From Saccharomycopsis phalli (lineage: Eukaryota; Ascomycota; Saccharomycetes; Ascoideales; Saccharomycopsidaceae), in the NCBI GenBank assembly GCA_020342235.1, contig CP073218.1, forward strand, positions 806,001 to 870,000: a DNA stretch of 64,000 nucleotides, in the 5' to 3' direction. The notes beneath the pieces are model-generated. The model saw only the letters and a list, made by a program, of their open reading frames with translations, ran no database searches and was not told the origin of the DNA. Below, one piece after another: positions 8,994-19,041 of this stretch. Position 1 is the first letter of the stretch. Each line of letters opens with the position of its first letter. Made by a program: the position numbers and the translations under genes.

Positions 8994-9845
8994 CTACTTT
9001 CTATAGGCCCTAATAAACCCGTCCTTCTCGCCCACACCCAAATCCACCAACCGCAACCGGGAAATATCCGCACTCTTTTTCCGTATATCTTCCCAGCTGT
9101 GCGACTCGGCATCTGCCAAGCGGATCTTAAACTTCAACCCAATATTGCGCAACAACTTGGCAAAATAAAACCGATCCGGAACCGGGGTGGTCAAGCTCGG
9201 CGGACTCATGCGGATTGTCATGATCCGCACCTTGAGTCCTTTCAAGTCTATATTCTTGGCGACATTATACCGTAAAAGCGACTTGCCATTGCTGGGAGTG
9301 CCCTCTGGAAACAAAAACACGCTCTTCTTTTGGAATTGGCCAAAATCCACGACCCTGGTCCCACTCACATTCCATCCAATGCTTTTTAAGAAAAACCCAG
9401 CCAACGAATACTGGAAAACCTCTCCTTTTCCATTTACAACCATAAACACGCTACTCTCTCCTAGCGAATAGCACACAAACGCATCCAACCCCGACGTATA
9501 ATTGCAAACAATCACCTGCCCTGCTCGAGGATAGTTCGCCACAACCTTCTTGTAATTGCTTCTTTTGACGTCTTCAACTGATACATCTCTCATCTGACCG
9601 CATCCCAGACTTGTGCTAAAGACGAAATTCATCAAGATAAACACTCCAAGTTTCTTCAACACTTGAACCGGCACCAAAATTAGACTCCATCCAATGATAA
9701 GTAACGGCACCCGTAAAATGATCAAGGGCAACGCCACGCTCCATTTCAAAGTTTGAACAACCAATTTCCCACGATCCCCGTCGGAAACTGGCATAAATGG
9801 CGAAATTCCGGTTCCCGCATCTCTATAATTTGTAAACTTTTCCAT
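8994..9845 (-). CDS. LOA1: Lysophosphatidic acid acyltransferase, Loa1/Vps66 type
   Basis: The 283-residue protein opens MEKFTNYRDAGTGISPFMP, almost the same as yeast Loa1. Loa1 is an endoplasmic reticulum/lipid-droplet enzyme that moves oleoyl-CoA onto lysophosphatidic acid, feeding phosphatidic acid and triacylglycerol synthesis. A hydrophobic segment of about 40 residues (roughly 35-75) would anchor it in the membrane. The acyltransferase motifs are altered. The usual HxxxxD catalytic block appears as NYTSGLDAF, with Tyr where His is expected, while the second block is well kept as FPEGTPSNGKS. As far as I recall, Loa1 of baker's yeast likewise lacks the His, so this is a feature of the subfamily rather than decay. 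Its start is set by the conserved N-terminus. Confidence 0.88.
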   Translation of the reverse strand: MEKFTNYRDAGTGISPFMPVSDGDRGKLVVQTLKWSVALPLIILRVPLLIIGWSLILVPVQVLKKLGVFILMNFVFSTSLGCGQMRDVSVEDVKRSNYKKVVANYPRAGQVIVCNYTSGLDAFVCYSLGESSVFMVVNGKGEVFQYSLAGFFLKSIGWNVSGTRVVDFGQFQKKSVFLFPEGTPSNGKSLLRYNVAKNIDLKGLKVRIMTIRMSPPSLTTPVPDRFYFAKLLRNIGLKFKIRLADAESHSWEDIRKKSADISRLRLVDLGVGEKDGFIRAYRK

Positions 9846-10867
9846 TGAGATGGTTGCAATACCTTTGACCAGATATACATTTGGCTTACCCGGCAGGCAC
9901 GTGACAACATGTATACCATGTTGCTGGCGGGCATTTATCTTGAGTTATTACTCACCAATGTTAAAAGGGAGAGTGGATAATTTGCTGTTAGAGATGACTG
10001 TAATATCAAACGATATGTTTGTAAAACTGACGGTTCCATTCTGTCAAACAGACTAAATATAAACAGACTACAATTACAATATGAACAGACTAAATATAAA
10101 CAGACCAAATATAAACAGACCAAATATAAACAGACCAAATATAAACAGACTAAATATAAACAACTTACTCAATACTAGATTAATAGTAGCCAATCCTGGG
10201 TTCTCTAGACAGGTTGATTACGTTTTGAGTGACAATACCAAGGATAGATTTTATTCAATGGTGATTTTCCCAGGAGAAATACATCACGAGACCTGTTTAT
10301 GCTGTTTAATCCATTAGCAACGTCAAAATGATACTGACATCTTGTGATTCAAAAATCACTGTAGATCACGACACCCGAGTAATGACGCCACACCTCTACC
10401 TCTATTATACACATTTTATTATTTTGAGCAGTATTGCGGTTTGATCGTCGTGCAATTATTTACGTCATAGCTACTAGCATAAGCCCCCATTCAACAATGC
10501 ATCTGATTACGTTCAACCATGTGATGGACAAGAAACACTCAAAAAAACATGGCCAGAATTTCAAAGGCATGAATATATTTCCTGGATACAACGCACACTT
10601 CCCTGGGAAATCCCTGTATGCTGCATGTGGAGGAAAACCCTAGATGCCTGATATGGACGGTGCGTCGCCTACCCTGGTTTCCTCAAGAGGACATTGCTCT
10701 GAGTGGCAACCTGGATAAACGGTGGTTGACTATACTTGTACTTACATTGATATGACCAATGATGTAACATTGGTATGACCAATGATGTAACATTAATAAA
10801 ACGTGAAATAATACAGGGAACCAAAGGCAAAAAAGTAAACATGTGTCTCCGCAATACTGCGCCATGC
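9846..10867. other. Intergenic region between LOA1 and RSA4
   Basis: No gene is supported across 1.0 kb. It contains a 15-bp minisatellite (10048-10163) and a two-copy 24-bp tandem repeat (GATATGACCAATGATGTAACATT and variant, about 10748-10796). Otherwise it is AT-rich unique sequence. It holds the LOA1 promoter on the left and the RSA4 3' flank on the right. Confidence 0.55.
10048..10163. repeat. 15-bp minisatellite (CAGACCAAATATAAA)
   Basis: Seven or eight copies of CAGAC(T/C)AAATATAAA, clean at 10085-10163. The unit length is a multiple of three, so the array reads as an open frame (Asn-Ile-Asn-Arg-Pro) without being a gene. Confidence 0.9.
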
Positions 10868-12385
10868 TCAATGAGTCCAAATCCGCACCATCCGATCCTT
10901 GCCTCCACTCACCACTTTTTTTCCATCTACGCTCCAATCGATTGTATATACCTCGTCCTTGTGGCCGGGAAGGTCAGTCGACAACTTCTTGGTTTTGACG
11001 TCCCAAACCTTGAGAGTGGTGTCTTTGGATGCACTCACAAGCAAACGGTTGTCGCTTGACCAGCAAACCTGATACACTGGGCCGACATGGCCGCGGAAAG
11101 TGCTGATAAATGTGCCGCTGGAGCCGTCCCAGAGCTTTATGGAGTTGTCAAACGACGCAGAAACCACGTACCGGCCGTCTGGAGAAAAAGCCACATGGTT
11201 CACGAGCTTCTGATGACCATGCATTCTGGCCACGGGCTTGTTCTGCTTCAAAGGGTTCCAGAGATACATTGTGAAATCGTCGCTTCCAGTGACCATCCGC
11301 TCCTCAGGCGCAGTGAACTTGCTCTTGGCGATTTTCACCTTTTCGTCAAACGAAAGACTGCTGACGCGTCTATTTTCCGCCTCGTCGTGGTCATATGGGC
11401 CCTTGCGCAACAAATAGTCCGTCGACAACGAACAATGGTTGATCCAGTGCGCATGGCTCTTCAACACCTTGTCGCAGTTCCACGTGACCGCGTCCCACAC
11501 CATAATCGTCTTGTCATGTGACGTCAGGTACACTTTATCGAAGCCGCCCCATTTGACACACGAGACTGACTGCTTGTGTCCTGAGAGCGTGGCAACACAA
11601 ACACGCAGCGACACGTTCCAGATCTTCACCGTACCGTCCTTCAGCGCACTCGCCAAACGCAACACCCCGCCCTGGGCTTTGTGCAAGGGCTCCCAACCAA
11701 TGCTGGTTATCCATTTTGAGTGGCCGTCCAACGTGCCAAACAACGCGCCGGTATCAGCATCCCAGATTTTGACGGTGTTGTCCATTGATCCAGTGGCAAT
11801 GTACCGGCCGTCTGGCGAATACTCGACCGCCAAAACCCAATTACTGTGCCCAGAAAGGGTCTTGTACGGTGTATGAGTGTCACAGTCCCATATCTTGGCT
11901 GTCAGGTCACCTGACCCAGTGACCATTCTCGACGACAGTACTGGGGAGAATTTTGCGCAGAGAATTGTGGCGCCGTGGCCGGCAATGGCAAATGAAGAGC
12001 GGGTCACAGGCTTTACCTTGAAAACCGCCTGCGGAATGTACACAATGGTCAAATGGTCCTCGCTGGTTTTGAGCCCGGTGTCGAGCACTGCGCCGGCAAG
12101 CGAGTGTTTGATGTCGATATTTTTCAGGGGATCGGCGACGGCGAATTCGTACGGCACGTCGTCGTCGTTTTTCTGGATCTGGTTGAGCAATTGTGCGAGC
12201 TGTTTTGGTGTGATGTTCAGCGGGACTCGGATCGAGCCTCCGACCGACTCGCCGGTGTCACCTGACTGGAAAGAGATGGTGACATTTGTGGCCGGTGATG
12301 CTGAGGAAGCCGCCGGTGCCGGAGAATTGAAGCTCTGGAGCTGCTTCTTCTGCTTCTTTGACGGAGGAGGGATGGTGGTGGACAT
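10868..12385 (-). CDS. RSA4: 60S ribosome assembly factor with NLE domain and WD40 propeller
   Basis: A 505-residue protein, close to yeast Rsa4 (515). Residues about 30-125 form the NLE domain, which binds the Rea1 MIDAS region. The rest is a WD40 propeller with repeats such as GSMDNTVKIWD, GHKQSVSCVKWGG, KSHAHWINHCSLSTDY, GHQKLVNHVAFSPDGRY and a final GGKDRMVRIWTH. Rsa4 acts in the nucleus on pre-60S particles before export. Three in-frame CTG codons (residues 161, 248 and 287) fall where S. cerevisiae has Asn, Ser and Ser in my recollection of the orthologue, which supports serine decoding. It is divergently placed from SSK2 with about 200 bp between starts, including a 12-13 bp poly-A run just upstream of its ATG. 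Confidence 0.95.
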   Translation of the reverse strand: MSTTIPPPSKKQKKQLQSFNSPAPAASSASPATNVTISFQSGDTGESVGGSIRVPLNITPKQLAQLLNQIQKNDDDVPYEFAVADPLKNIDIKHSLAGAVLDTGLKTSEDHLTIVYIPQAVFKVKPVTRSSFAIAGHGATILCAKFSPVLSSRMVTGSGDLTAKIWDCDTHTPYKTLSGHSNWVLAVEYSPDGRYIATGSMDNTVKIWDADTGALFGTLDGHSKWITSIGWEPLHKAQGGVLRLASALKDGTVKIWNVSLRVCVATLSGHKQSVSCVKWGGFDKVYLTSHDKTIMVWDAVTWNCDKVLKSHAHWINHCSLSTDYLLRKGPYDHDEAENRRVSSLSFDEKVKIAKSKFTAPEERMVTGSDDFTMYLWNPLKQNKPVARMHGHQKLVNHVAFSPDGRYVVSASFDNSIKLWDGSSGTFISTFRGHVGPVYQVCWSSDNRLLVSASKDTTLKVWDVKTKKLSTDLPGHKDEVYTIDWSVDGKKVVSGGKDRMVRIWTH

Positions 12386-12592
12386 GCCTCAAGGACTTGG
12401 CAGGCTCAAGGAGAAAAAAAAAAAAAAGCTAGCGCGCATCGCTTACCCGGGCGTACGGGTAATGCTTACATAAGCAGGGACTAAGCAGAGAAATCGAGAG
12501 TGGAGGTGATGTACATTGACCACGAGATAAGACCGGTATTATTGTTTGAGACGGGGTAGCAACTTGACTTTTTTTTTTGTGCGGTTCACAGG

Positions 12593-15500
12593 ATGGACGA
12601 AAACAAACAGACTCTGGAAGACCAGAGCCATGACACTGAATGGAATTTTAGTAAGGACCGCAAGGAGAACCAGCAGCACCGGGACAAGCAACGGGGCAAG
12701 CCGGCGCTTTTCCGGTCGCAGAGTCTCTCGAACTCGACGAATCCAAAGTTTGGCGCGCCGATGGCCAAGGCGGTGTCGCCACTAGCGACAGGCGGCGGAT
12801 ATTTTGTTGGAAGTGCCCAGCTCCAGCGGCTTCCTGGCGGGAAACAGTCGCCGGAGATCCTCCGGAAGAACTCGACCCACCGGTATTCGAGCACCCCCGG
12901 AAGCACGCCGCCGGGGAGTACCGGTAGCAGTCCGGTCAACCGGCTGACGACCCCGACGTCGCCGACGGGCAGCAACATGTTCAACGTGTTGTACAAGTCG
13001 GGCCACTACAAGGGCAAGGCGAAGATTTCGCCGGCCGAGAAGCTCAAATCGGACCAGATCCGGGCGCGCTACAAAGTACAGGAGAAGGCGTACGTGAAGC
13101 GGATGCATCACGACTTTACCGATGAGTACACGACCAAGACGATTGACACAAAGTACGACGGGTTGGCGACGGAGTACGGCGACAGCGAGTATTCTGAGTC
13201 GGACGAGAGCGATTTTCTCGAGGGCAGCGAGGCAGATGACGAGTTTTTGGAAGAGGAGAAGTTGATGCCGCGGCGCAGCGACGAGAGCGAGGAGGAGGAA
13301 GAAGAACAAGAACAAGAGGAAGAAGAGGACAGCGAGTTCAAGCGGATATTTGAGGAGGACGCGGAGGACTTTGAGGAGGGGGAAGAGAGCATGATGCAGT
13401 ATGCGACCGAGTTGGGCCGGATCTTCCCCGAGGAGCCGAGTGCGGAGTTCAAGATTGACGACAAGATCATCTATCCGCTCGTGAAGCGGCAGCTCTTGCC
13501 GCTGTTGCTTGAAGACGAGAACTTTCTCGAGCGGTTTGAGTGGCAGATCATGCTCCGGTTGGTGGTGAGCGGGGATGTGGTCACGACCGAAAAAAAGAAG
13601 ATGATGAACAAGGTGAACTTTGGGGTGTTTGAGGACCACGTGAACCTTGCTGTCGGCCACGGGAACGAGGTTTCGCGCGGGTTTATTGTGAGTCTGGCGG
13701 GCGACGGCTTGTGGTTGGAGCTCAAGGCCCGGAAGTACAGCCGGAACATTGTGGAGCAAAAGAAGATTCTCTCCTACTCACGGAGCCTCATGGACGAGGT
13801 CATTGACGAGATCATGACCTTCCAGTACGACTCTCTGGCGGTGGAACAGCGCTTCTACCGCGGGCCGGCCCCGAGCCACGAGGAGCATGTTTTGGAGACG
13901 CTTTTGTACCGGGACGCGAACCAAACGGTACAAGGCATTCTCGACCGCTTTGAGGCGTGTGAGGGGCTCTGGATCACATACAGCGAGATGTACAAGGCGA
14001 AACCGGTGCTCCGGAGCCCCGAGTTCCAAGAGAAGTACGATGCGCTTGTGAGCTGGCTGAACATCATCAACTCGCTCTACAACGAGAAGAGCATTATGAT
14101 CAAGAAGTTCAGTGGACGGGCTCCGTACGGGAAGGAGATTTCGGAGAGCGCGAGCCGCGGAAGCAGCGAAACGAGTCGGGAAGCAAGCGTCAACGAGGAC
14201 ATGCCTCTAGAATTGGACATTGAGCTGATTGCAGACAATCTCTTGACAGAGAAGAACTTGAACGACATTTTCCAGCACAAGATCTTCAAGGTGATCAACT
14301 TGTGGAGCGGCAAGGCCAAAGCCACGCACTTGGTGTTTCTGAACACGTTTGCCGAGATGCGGCTCCCAAGCTACTTGAACATCCTCACGGAGTTGATCCA
14401 GCTCCCGACGAACTTGATCCGCGAGATCATCAAGAAACGATTGAGCTACGCCAAGAACTTGACGCGCCAGACGCTCATGGGTATCGACCAAACAATCCTC
14501 GACTTCAAGGTGATTATCAAGCTCAGCTTCCAAATCAAGCAGAACTTCCGCCGGTTTCTCGCAGACTTTCCCATCTCCAGCGCATTGGAGCGTGGCTATG
14601 TCGATTTGGACCGCGTCTTGATCGATTTGCTTGAGTATCTCTTGGTGCTTTTCCACCGCAAGTTGTTGGACAGCAGCAAAAACGACCACAGCTTCACCAC
14701 ATACAAGGAGGCAGACTTCCTCATCAAGGAGTGGCGCTTTCTCAAGAACATGGGCTACTTCCTCGACTCCATCAACAGCGGCTTCAAGGTCAGCAAGAAC
14801 TTCATGCTTCTTGTCTCCCGTATCCTCGTGCGCTTCGTCAACTATGTCGAGTATCAGCTCACTCATCCAGTGGTGTCCAACAAGCTCCAGCTCACAAAAT
14901 GGTACAGCAGCACTGTCGACTCGTACAACAACATCCGGCGCTCGCTCACACTTCTCACCAACACCATGTTGATGGCCTGTCAAAACTCCATGGTGATCCA
15001 CTTCAACTTCGACAAGGAGATCCAGATTGCAAAGATGCTCCTCCACTTTCTCAAGCGGCGGAACCACATTCTTGTGAGCATCAACGGGAAAACCGACTTG
15101 TACGAGGATTTGTATGGAAAACGCGGCCGTGGGAAGCGCATCTTGGTGTACTGTTTTATCAGCGAGGAGTTGGTTGGCAGAAGCGATCAGGAGATTGTCG
15201 GCATTCTTCTGGGCAGCAAACTAGGCTGCGATGTCGAACGGCCGGATATTGATGACCTAAAGGTCGACGACATTGGCCTTGCGGCAGCAGAAGAGACTCT
15301 GCGAAGCAGCACCGTGGAAAATGAAGATACTCCTGAGCAAGACCGGCCGATTCCAGTGACATACGACCAGCCCAAGACCGCAGAGCAGGAGAAGTCGTAC
15401 TACGAGTCTACGCTAGGATACATGTTGATCTTCCCGATTGTGCGGCCGATCCAGTGGAACGGAAAAGTGCGGGACATTCTAGTGAACCAGGAGGAGCTGG

Positions 15501-17386
15501 GCGGGTTTCCAAAGTTGGTGAGCATCAAGTATGGCAGTGCGCTTTTGATTGCCGATGGGTCGTCACACAACTTGATGGTGAGCAAGTTCAAGTTCATCAA
15601 CAACTTGAAATGCTACTACATTGACGAGACCAACACCGGACTCGACTACTTTCCGGAGATCAAAAACGCCATCAACAGCACACATTACTCGGTGCAGATG
15701 TTTGACCAGATGACACGCGACGGAGAGTCATTCACCGAGGAAGGCACGTCGTCGCAGCTTCTTGGAATCATCAAGTCGGTGAAGCTCGACCGGTTGTGCA
15801 GTCTAGTGCAAATCCAGAAGGACCACATGCGGATGAACCGCAACTACAACAAGATTGCAATGTTGATTCTCAACGGCAGCATTACCATGAAGCAGCAGCT
15901 CATTGACTCGTTTCCCAAACACGAGATCGATTTGCAGTTCCTCGAGATCATCAACAGCATCTTCTACATCACGCGGGACACTGCGCTCCGGTCGTTGAAG
16001 TCAATTGAACCAGGAATGATCCGCGAGTACGTCGGCCAGGTCATGAAGGTCAGCATCGAGTGGATTCGCACCATTGTCGACGACTGTGTGGCCACCGAGC
16101 AAAAAACGTTCCGGTGGTGTGTCTCTGCGTTGGAGTTTGCCGTACTCGTGTTCCAGCGGTTCAACGTGTTGCTTCTTAGCGACGAGCAGTTTGGCGTGTT
16201 GAAATTGAAGGTTGCTGGGTGTTTGTCGCTCTTGATTAGCCATTTTGACATCATGGGTGCGCGGTCCAACAAGGCCGATAAGGTGCTTCTCTCCATCAGC
16301 AAGCTCCAGCGGACGGTGATCCAGAAGGACGACACGTTGGCGCAGCACAAGAACACTGAGCTCAGTGAGAAGATTGTCCAGTTGGACCAGGAGCGGCACC
16401 GGCGGTTGCTCGAGACCAGGAGGGTTGGCCGGGTGTTGGACAATGAAAAGAGCGAAAACAAGTTCTTGGCCAACTTGTCCAAGTCGTTCACCAAGTTCTC
16501 GTCGCGCTGGAAGAAGGGCGACTATCTTGGAGGCGGCACCTTTGGCCTGGTGTACACTGCGTACGATATCCAGTCGGGGAACGTGATGGCAGTGAAGGAG
16601 GTCAAGTTCCCGAACCGCCAGCTGGTCACCAAGATCGGCAACATAATCAAGGACGAGATGACCGTGCTTGAGATCCTCGATCATCCGAACATTGTCCACT
16701 ACTACGGGGTCGAAGTGCACAGCGACAAGGTCTGTTTGTTCATGGAGTACTGCGAGCAAGGGTCCTTGGCAAACTTGCTAGAGAACGAAAAGGTCATTGA
16801 GGAAGGGCTCATGGCTTGGTACACGTACCAGATGCTCGAAGGACTCGCGTATCTCCACTTGAACAACATCACGCATCGCGACGTGAAGCCAGAAAACATC
16901 TTGTTGAACCGTGTTGGGGTCATCAAGTTTGTGGACTTTGGAGGTGCCAAGGTCATTGCCTCGACGGGCAGAAGCCGCTCCATCAACCCAGCTAGGTCGC
17001 TCAACGGAAACAAGACCGGCATCTTCGGAACACCAATGTACATGTCTCCAGAAAGCATCACCGGCGTCAACGAGGTTCTAGGCTCCTCCGACGTCTGGGC
17101 ACTAGGCTGTTGTGTGTTGCAAATGTCGACTGGCAAGCGGCCATGGTCCAAGTTGGACAATGAGTACGCGATCATGTTCCATATTGCCTCGGGAAACGCC
17201 CCTGAGTTGCCTACGCCCGACGAGATGTCGCCGGCTGGAATCAGCTTCTTGCGCCGGTGCTTTGAGCCGAAGCCCGAGCGCAGGGTGACGAGTGCTGAGC
17301 TTTTGAATGACCCGTGGTTGGCGGATGCGCGTGAGTGGAAGATTTTTGGTGAGGGAGATGGTGGTAAGGCTGCTTGGCAAAAGTAG
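12593..17386 (+). CDS. SSK2: MAP kinase kinase kinase of the osmostress (HOG) pathway
   Basis: At 1597 residues this matches Ssk2/Ssk22 (about 1580 in S. cerevisiae) in length and layout: a Ser/Pro-rich N-terminus, an acidic block at about residues 195-270 (runs of Glu/Asp), a long helical regulatory region, and a C-terminal kinase at about residues 1308-1585. Kinase marks are the glycine loop GGGTFGLVY, MAVKEV (ATP-binding Lys), HRDVKPEN (catalytic Asp), VDFGGAK (DFG) and MYMSPES. Ssk2 is activated by Ssk1 and phosphorylates Pbs2. The glycine loop Leu at residue 1319 is a CTG codon (16547-16549); relatives have Ser or Thr there. The gene is GC-rich compared with its flanks. The end of its coding sequence overlaps a degenerate tandem array that runs into the 3' flank. 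Confidence 0.94.
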   Translation: MDENKQTLEDQSHDTEWNFSKDRKENQQHRDKQRGKPALFRSQSLSNSTNPKFGAPMAKAVSPLATGGGYFVGSAQLQRLPGGKQSPEILRKNSTHRYSSTPGSTPPGSTGSSPVNRLTTPTSPTGSNMFNVLYKSGHYKGKAKISPAEKLKSDQIRARYKVQEKAYVKRMHHDFTDEYTTKTIDTKYDGLATEYGDSEYSESDESDFLEGSEADDEFLEEEKLMPRRSDESEEEEEEQEQEEEEDSEFKRIFEEDAEDFEEGEESMMQYATELGRIFPEEPSAEFKIDDKIIYPLVKRQLLPLLLEDENFLERFEWQIMLRLVVSGDVVTTEKKKMMNKVNFGVFEDHVNLAVGHGNEVSRGFIVSLAGDGLWLELKARKYSRNIVEQKKILSYSRSLMDEVIDEIMTFQYDSLAVEQRFYRGPAPSHEEHVLETLLYRDANQTVQGILDRFEACEGLWITYSEMYKAKPVLRSPEFQEKYDALVSWLNIINSLYNEKSIMIKKFSGRAPYGKEISESASRGSSETSREASVNEDMPLELDIELIADNLLTEKNLNDIFQHKIFKVINLWSGKAKATHLVFLNTFAEMRLPSYLNILTELIQLPTNLIREIIKKRLSYAKNLTRQTLMGIDQTILDFKVIIKLSFQIKQNFRRFLADFPISSALERGYVDLDRVLIDLLEYLLVLFHRKLLDSSKNDHSFTTYKEADFLIKEWRFLKNMGYFLDSINSGFKVSKNFMLLVSRILVRFVNYVEYQLTHPVVSNKLQLTKWYSSTVDSYNNIRRSLTLLTNTMLMACQNSMVIHFNFDKEIQIAKMLLHFLKRRNHILVSINGKTDLYEDLYGKRGRGKRILVYCFISEELVGRSDQEIVGILLGSKLGCDVERPDIDDLKVDDIGLAAAEETLRSSTVENEDTPEQDRPIPVTYDQPKTAEQEKSYYESTLGYMLIFPIVRPIQWNGKVRDILVNQEELGGFPKLVSIKYGSALLIADGSSHNLMVSKFKFINNLKCYYIDETNTGLDYFPEIKNAINSTHYSVQMFDQMTRDGESFTEEGTSSQLLGIIKSVKLDRLCSLVQIQKDHMRMNRNYNKIAMLILNGSITMKQQLIDSFPKHEIDLQFLEIINSIFYITRDTALRSLKSIEPGMIREYVGQVMKVSIEWIRTIVDDCVATEQKTFRWCVSALEFAVLVFQRFNVLLLSDEQFGVLKLKVAGCLSLLISHFDIMGARSNKADKVLLSISKLQRTVIQKDDTLAQHKNTELSEKIVQLDQERHRRLLETRRVGRVLDNEKSENKFLANLSKSFTKFSSRWKKGDYLGGGTFGLVYTAYDIQSGNVMAVKEVKFPNRQLVTKIGNIIKDEMTVLEILDHPNIVHYYGVEVHSDKVCLFMEYCEQGSLANLLENEKVIEEGLMAWYTYQMLEGLAYLHLNNITHRDVKPENILLNRVGVIKFVDFGGAKVIASTGRSRSINPARSLNGNKTGIFGTPMYMSPESITGVNEVLGSSDVWALGCCVLQMSTGKRPWSKLDNEYAIMFHIASGNAPELPTPDEMSPAGISFLRRCFEPKPERRVTSAELLNDPWLADAREWKIFGEGDGGKAAWQK

Positions 17387-17560
17387 GGGTGATGGGAAGC
17401 TGCTTAAGGAGTGGCTGGGGATGGTAGAAGGCTACTTAATGAGGAGTGGCTGGAGGTGGTGGGAAGCTGCTTAAGGAGGAGTAGCTGAAGACGGTATGAA
17501 GCTGCTTGAAGTAGGAGTAACTAAAGACGGTAACTAGGCTGCTTGGCAAAGTAGAGTTGC
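17363..17560. repeat. Degenerate tandem array straddling the SSK2 stop codon
   Basis: The last coding bases of SSK2 (GCTGCTTGGCAAAAGTAG) recur in altered form downstream: GAAGCTGCTTAAGGAG twice, GAAGCTGCTTGAAGTAG, and finally GCTGCTTGGCAAAGTAG near 17539-17555. Between them GGCTGG(A/G)G(A/G)TGGT words repeat at roughly 35-60 bp spacing. It looks like expansion from the gene's 3' end. Confidence 0.65.
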
Positions 17561-19041
17561 TAGTCAGCAAGATTACGATTTTTTAGGCACCGTTTGGATT
17601 GGGTTGGATTATGATGGTACATGTTTTGGATATTCTGTAGAACGGCCGTTTGCGTGCCAAATGTATAAGCAAATACAAGTTTCGCCTGGCAAGGTTTCGC
17701 AATGCGCTTGCCTGGGTTGCAAACAGTTACGTATCAGGCCTTGGCGTTATAAGAGTATTTCCCACAATGTTTCACGTCAATGGTATTTACCACTATGGCG
17801 TGATGCATTCCGAGACACTGCTTGAGACAAGGCTGTCTATCGTAATGTCTGAAAAAGACTCCAATGGTACCGGTACTGGCGGATGGCGCGCAATGTTTAG
17901 GGTCTGACAAGTGTTTGGGTAATTGGAAAAGTTTCATGTGGTTGGTATGTAGTGGTGTATTGATATAAGACGAGTGATTTCCTGGGTGATGCACTGTTTA
18001 CTGGGACTTGGCAAGTTCTGAGTAGTTGAAATTAGATGGACTGTTTGATCATGGGCCAGCCGTGTACTTTACGGTTGTATTGTAAAACAAATGAAGCTGA
18101 CTTTGACCGGGGGTATTTCTATTCCGATCACAGAGAGTAGCTCTATGGAATGGGAGAATGGGAGAATGAAAGAATAAAAGAATAAAAGAATAAAAGAATG
18201 GATGACTGGAATAAAATACAGGTTTGTTGGAGCTTGGTAGTAGAGAAAATGTCCAGGCTAGATAAAGTAGACGGTAATATGTAATATACTAAATAGAACA
18301 TGAGTTGGTAAATGCTGAAATACATTGCTCGACATTCAAGTCTGGCTATTTATACTTGGAGACTGAATCTCTGTAGAATAGATACCTTGCTAGACCAATG
18401 TTACGAGTAATGTCAGAATGTATTGGAAAAGTTGTGAGAAAAGAATAAAGCCAAGAAATGAAGATTCTCTTTTCATTACACAGTGCATACAAGAGCCAGT
18501 TAGGAAACGTATAACCGATTAAACGGTTTGGCTAGGGGCTATTTTGTACCCAATGAGCCGCTGATTCATGAGTGGTGGCATCGTTTGATTTGGCAGACTG
18601 TTTCCACGACCACTTTATACTCAACTCAGTTGAGAAGTTCATACGATGCTGTTGCACCATGGGATAGTTTTGGTACAATATCACACCAGCTGGTTATCAA
18701 TGTAAAGTGAAATTAATAGTTGGTACAATATACACTACGCTCTTGTATGGAAAACAGTCTCTAATGTAATATCCACCATTGGTTTGCAATCAACATCACC
18801 CACTACTTTGACACTGACTATCCATGTCAATACGCACCGTCAATCATTTAATTACATACATTCAACTTACCACTGGAAATTTACTACATATAACTCACGC
18901 TTGTTCACATTTATCCCATTCCCTCACTTGATTCATCCATTCCTTCACCTTATTCACCCATTCCTTCACCAGTCATCTCATCACTGGTCACTCCACATTA
19001 CATGTCCATGTGACTTGCGAAAATTTTCACATCCTCCGACA
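17387..19041. other. Intergenic region between SSK2 and the PQ-loop gene
   Basis: 1.65 kb with no supported gene. Besides the SSK2 tail repeat it contains an AGAATAAA(A) run at 18168-18198 and a doubled CATTCCTTCACC(T/A) phrase at 18937-18972, close to the promoter of the next gene. The rest is AT-rich unique sequence with only short open frames. Confidence 0.55.

Noticed and set aside
10081-10317. Open frames made by 15-bp arrays (also 50138-50494 on the minus strand)
   Set aside because: They exist only because the unit length is a multiple of three; the products are pure low-complexity repeats.
12782-13759. 325-codon antisense frame in SSK2, and others at 14207-15067 and 16001-16759
   Set aside because: They are shadows of the GC-rich SSK2 coding strand; their Leu/Val/His-rich products match nothing.
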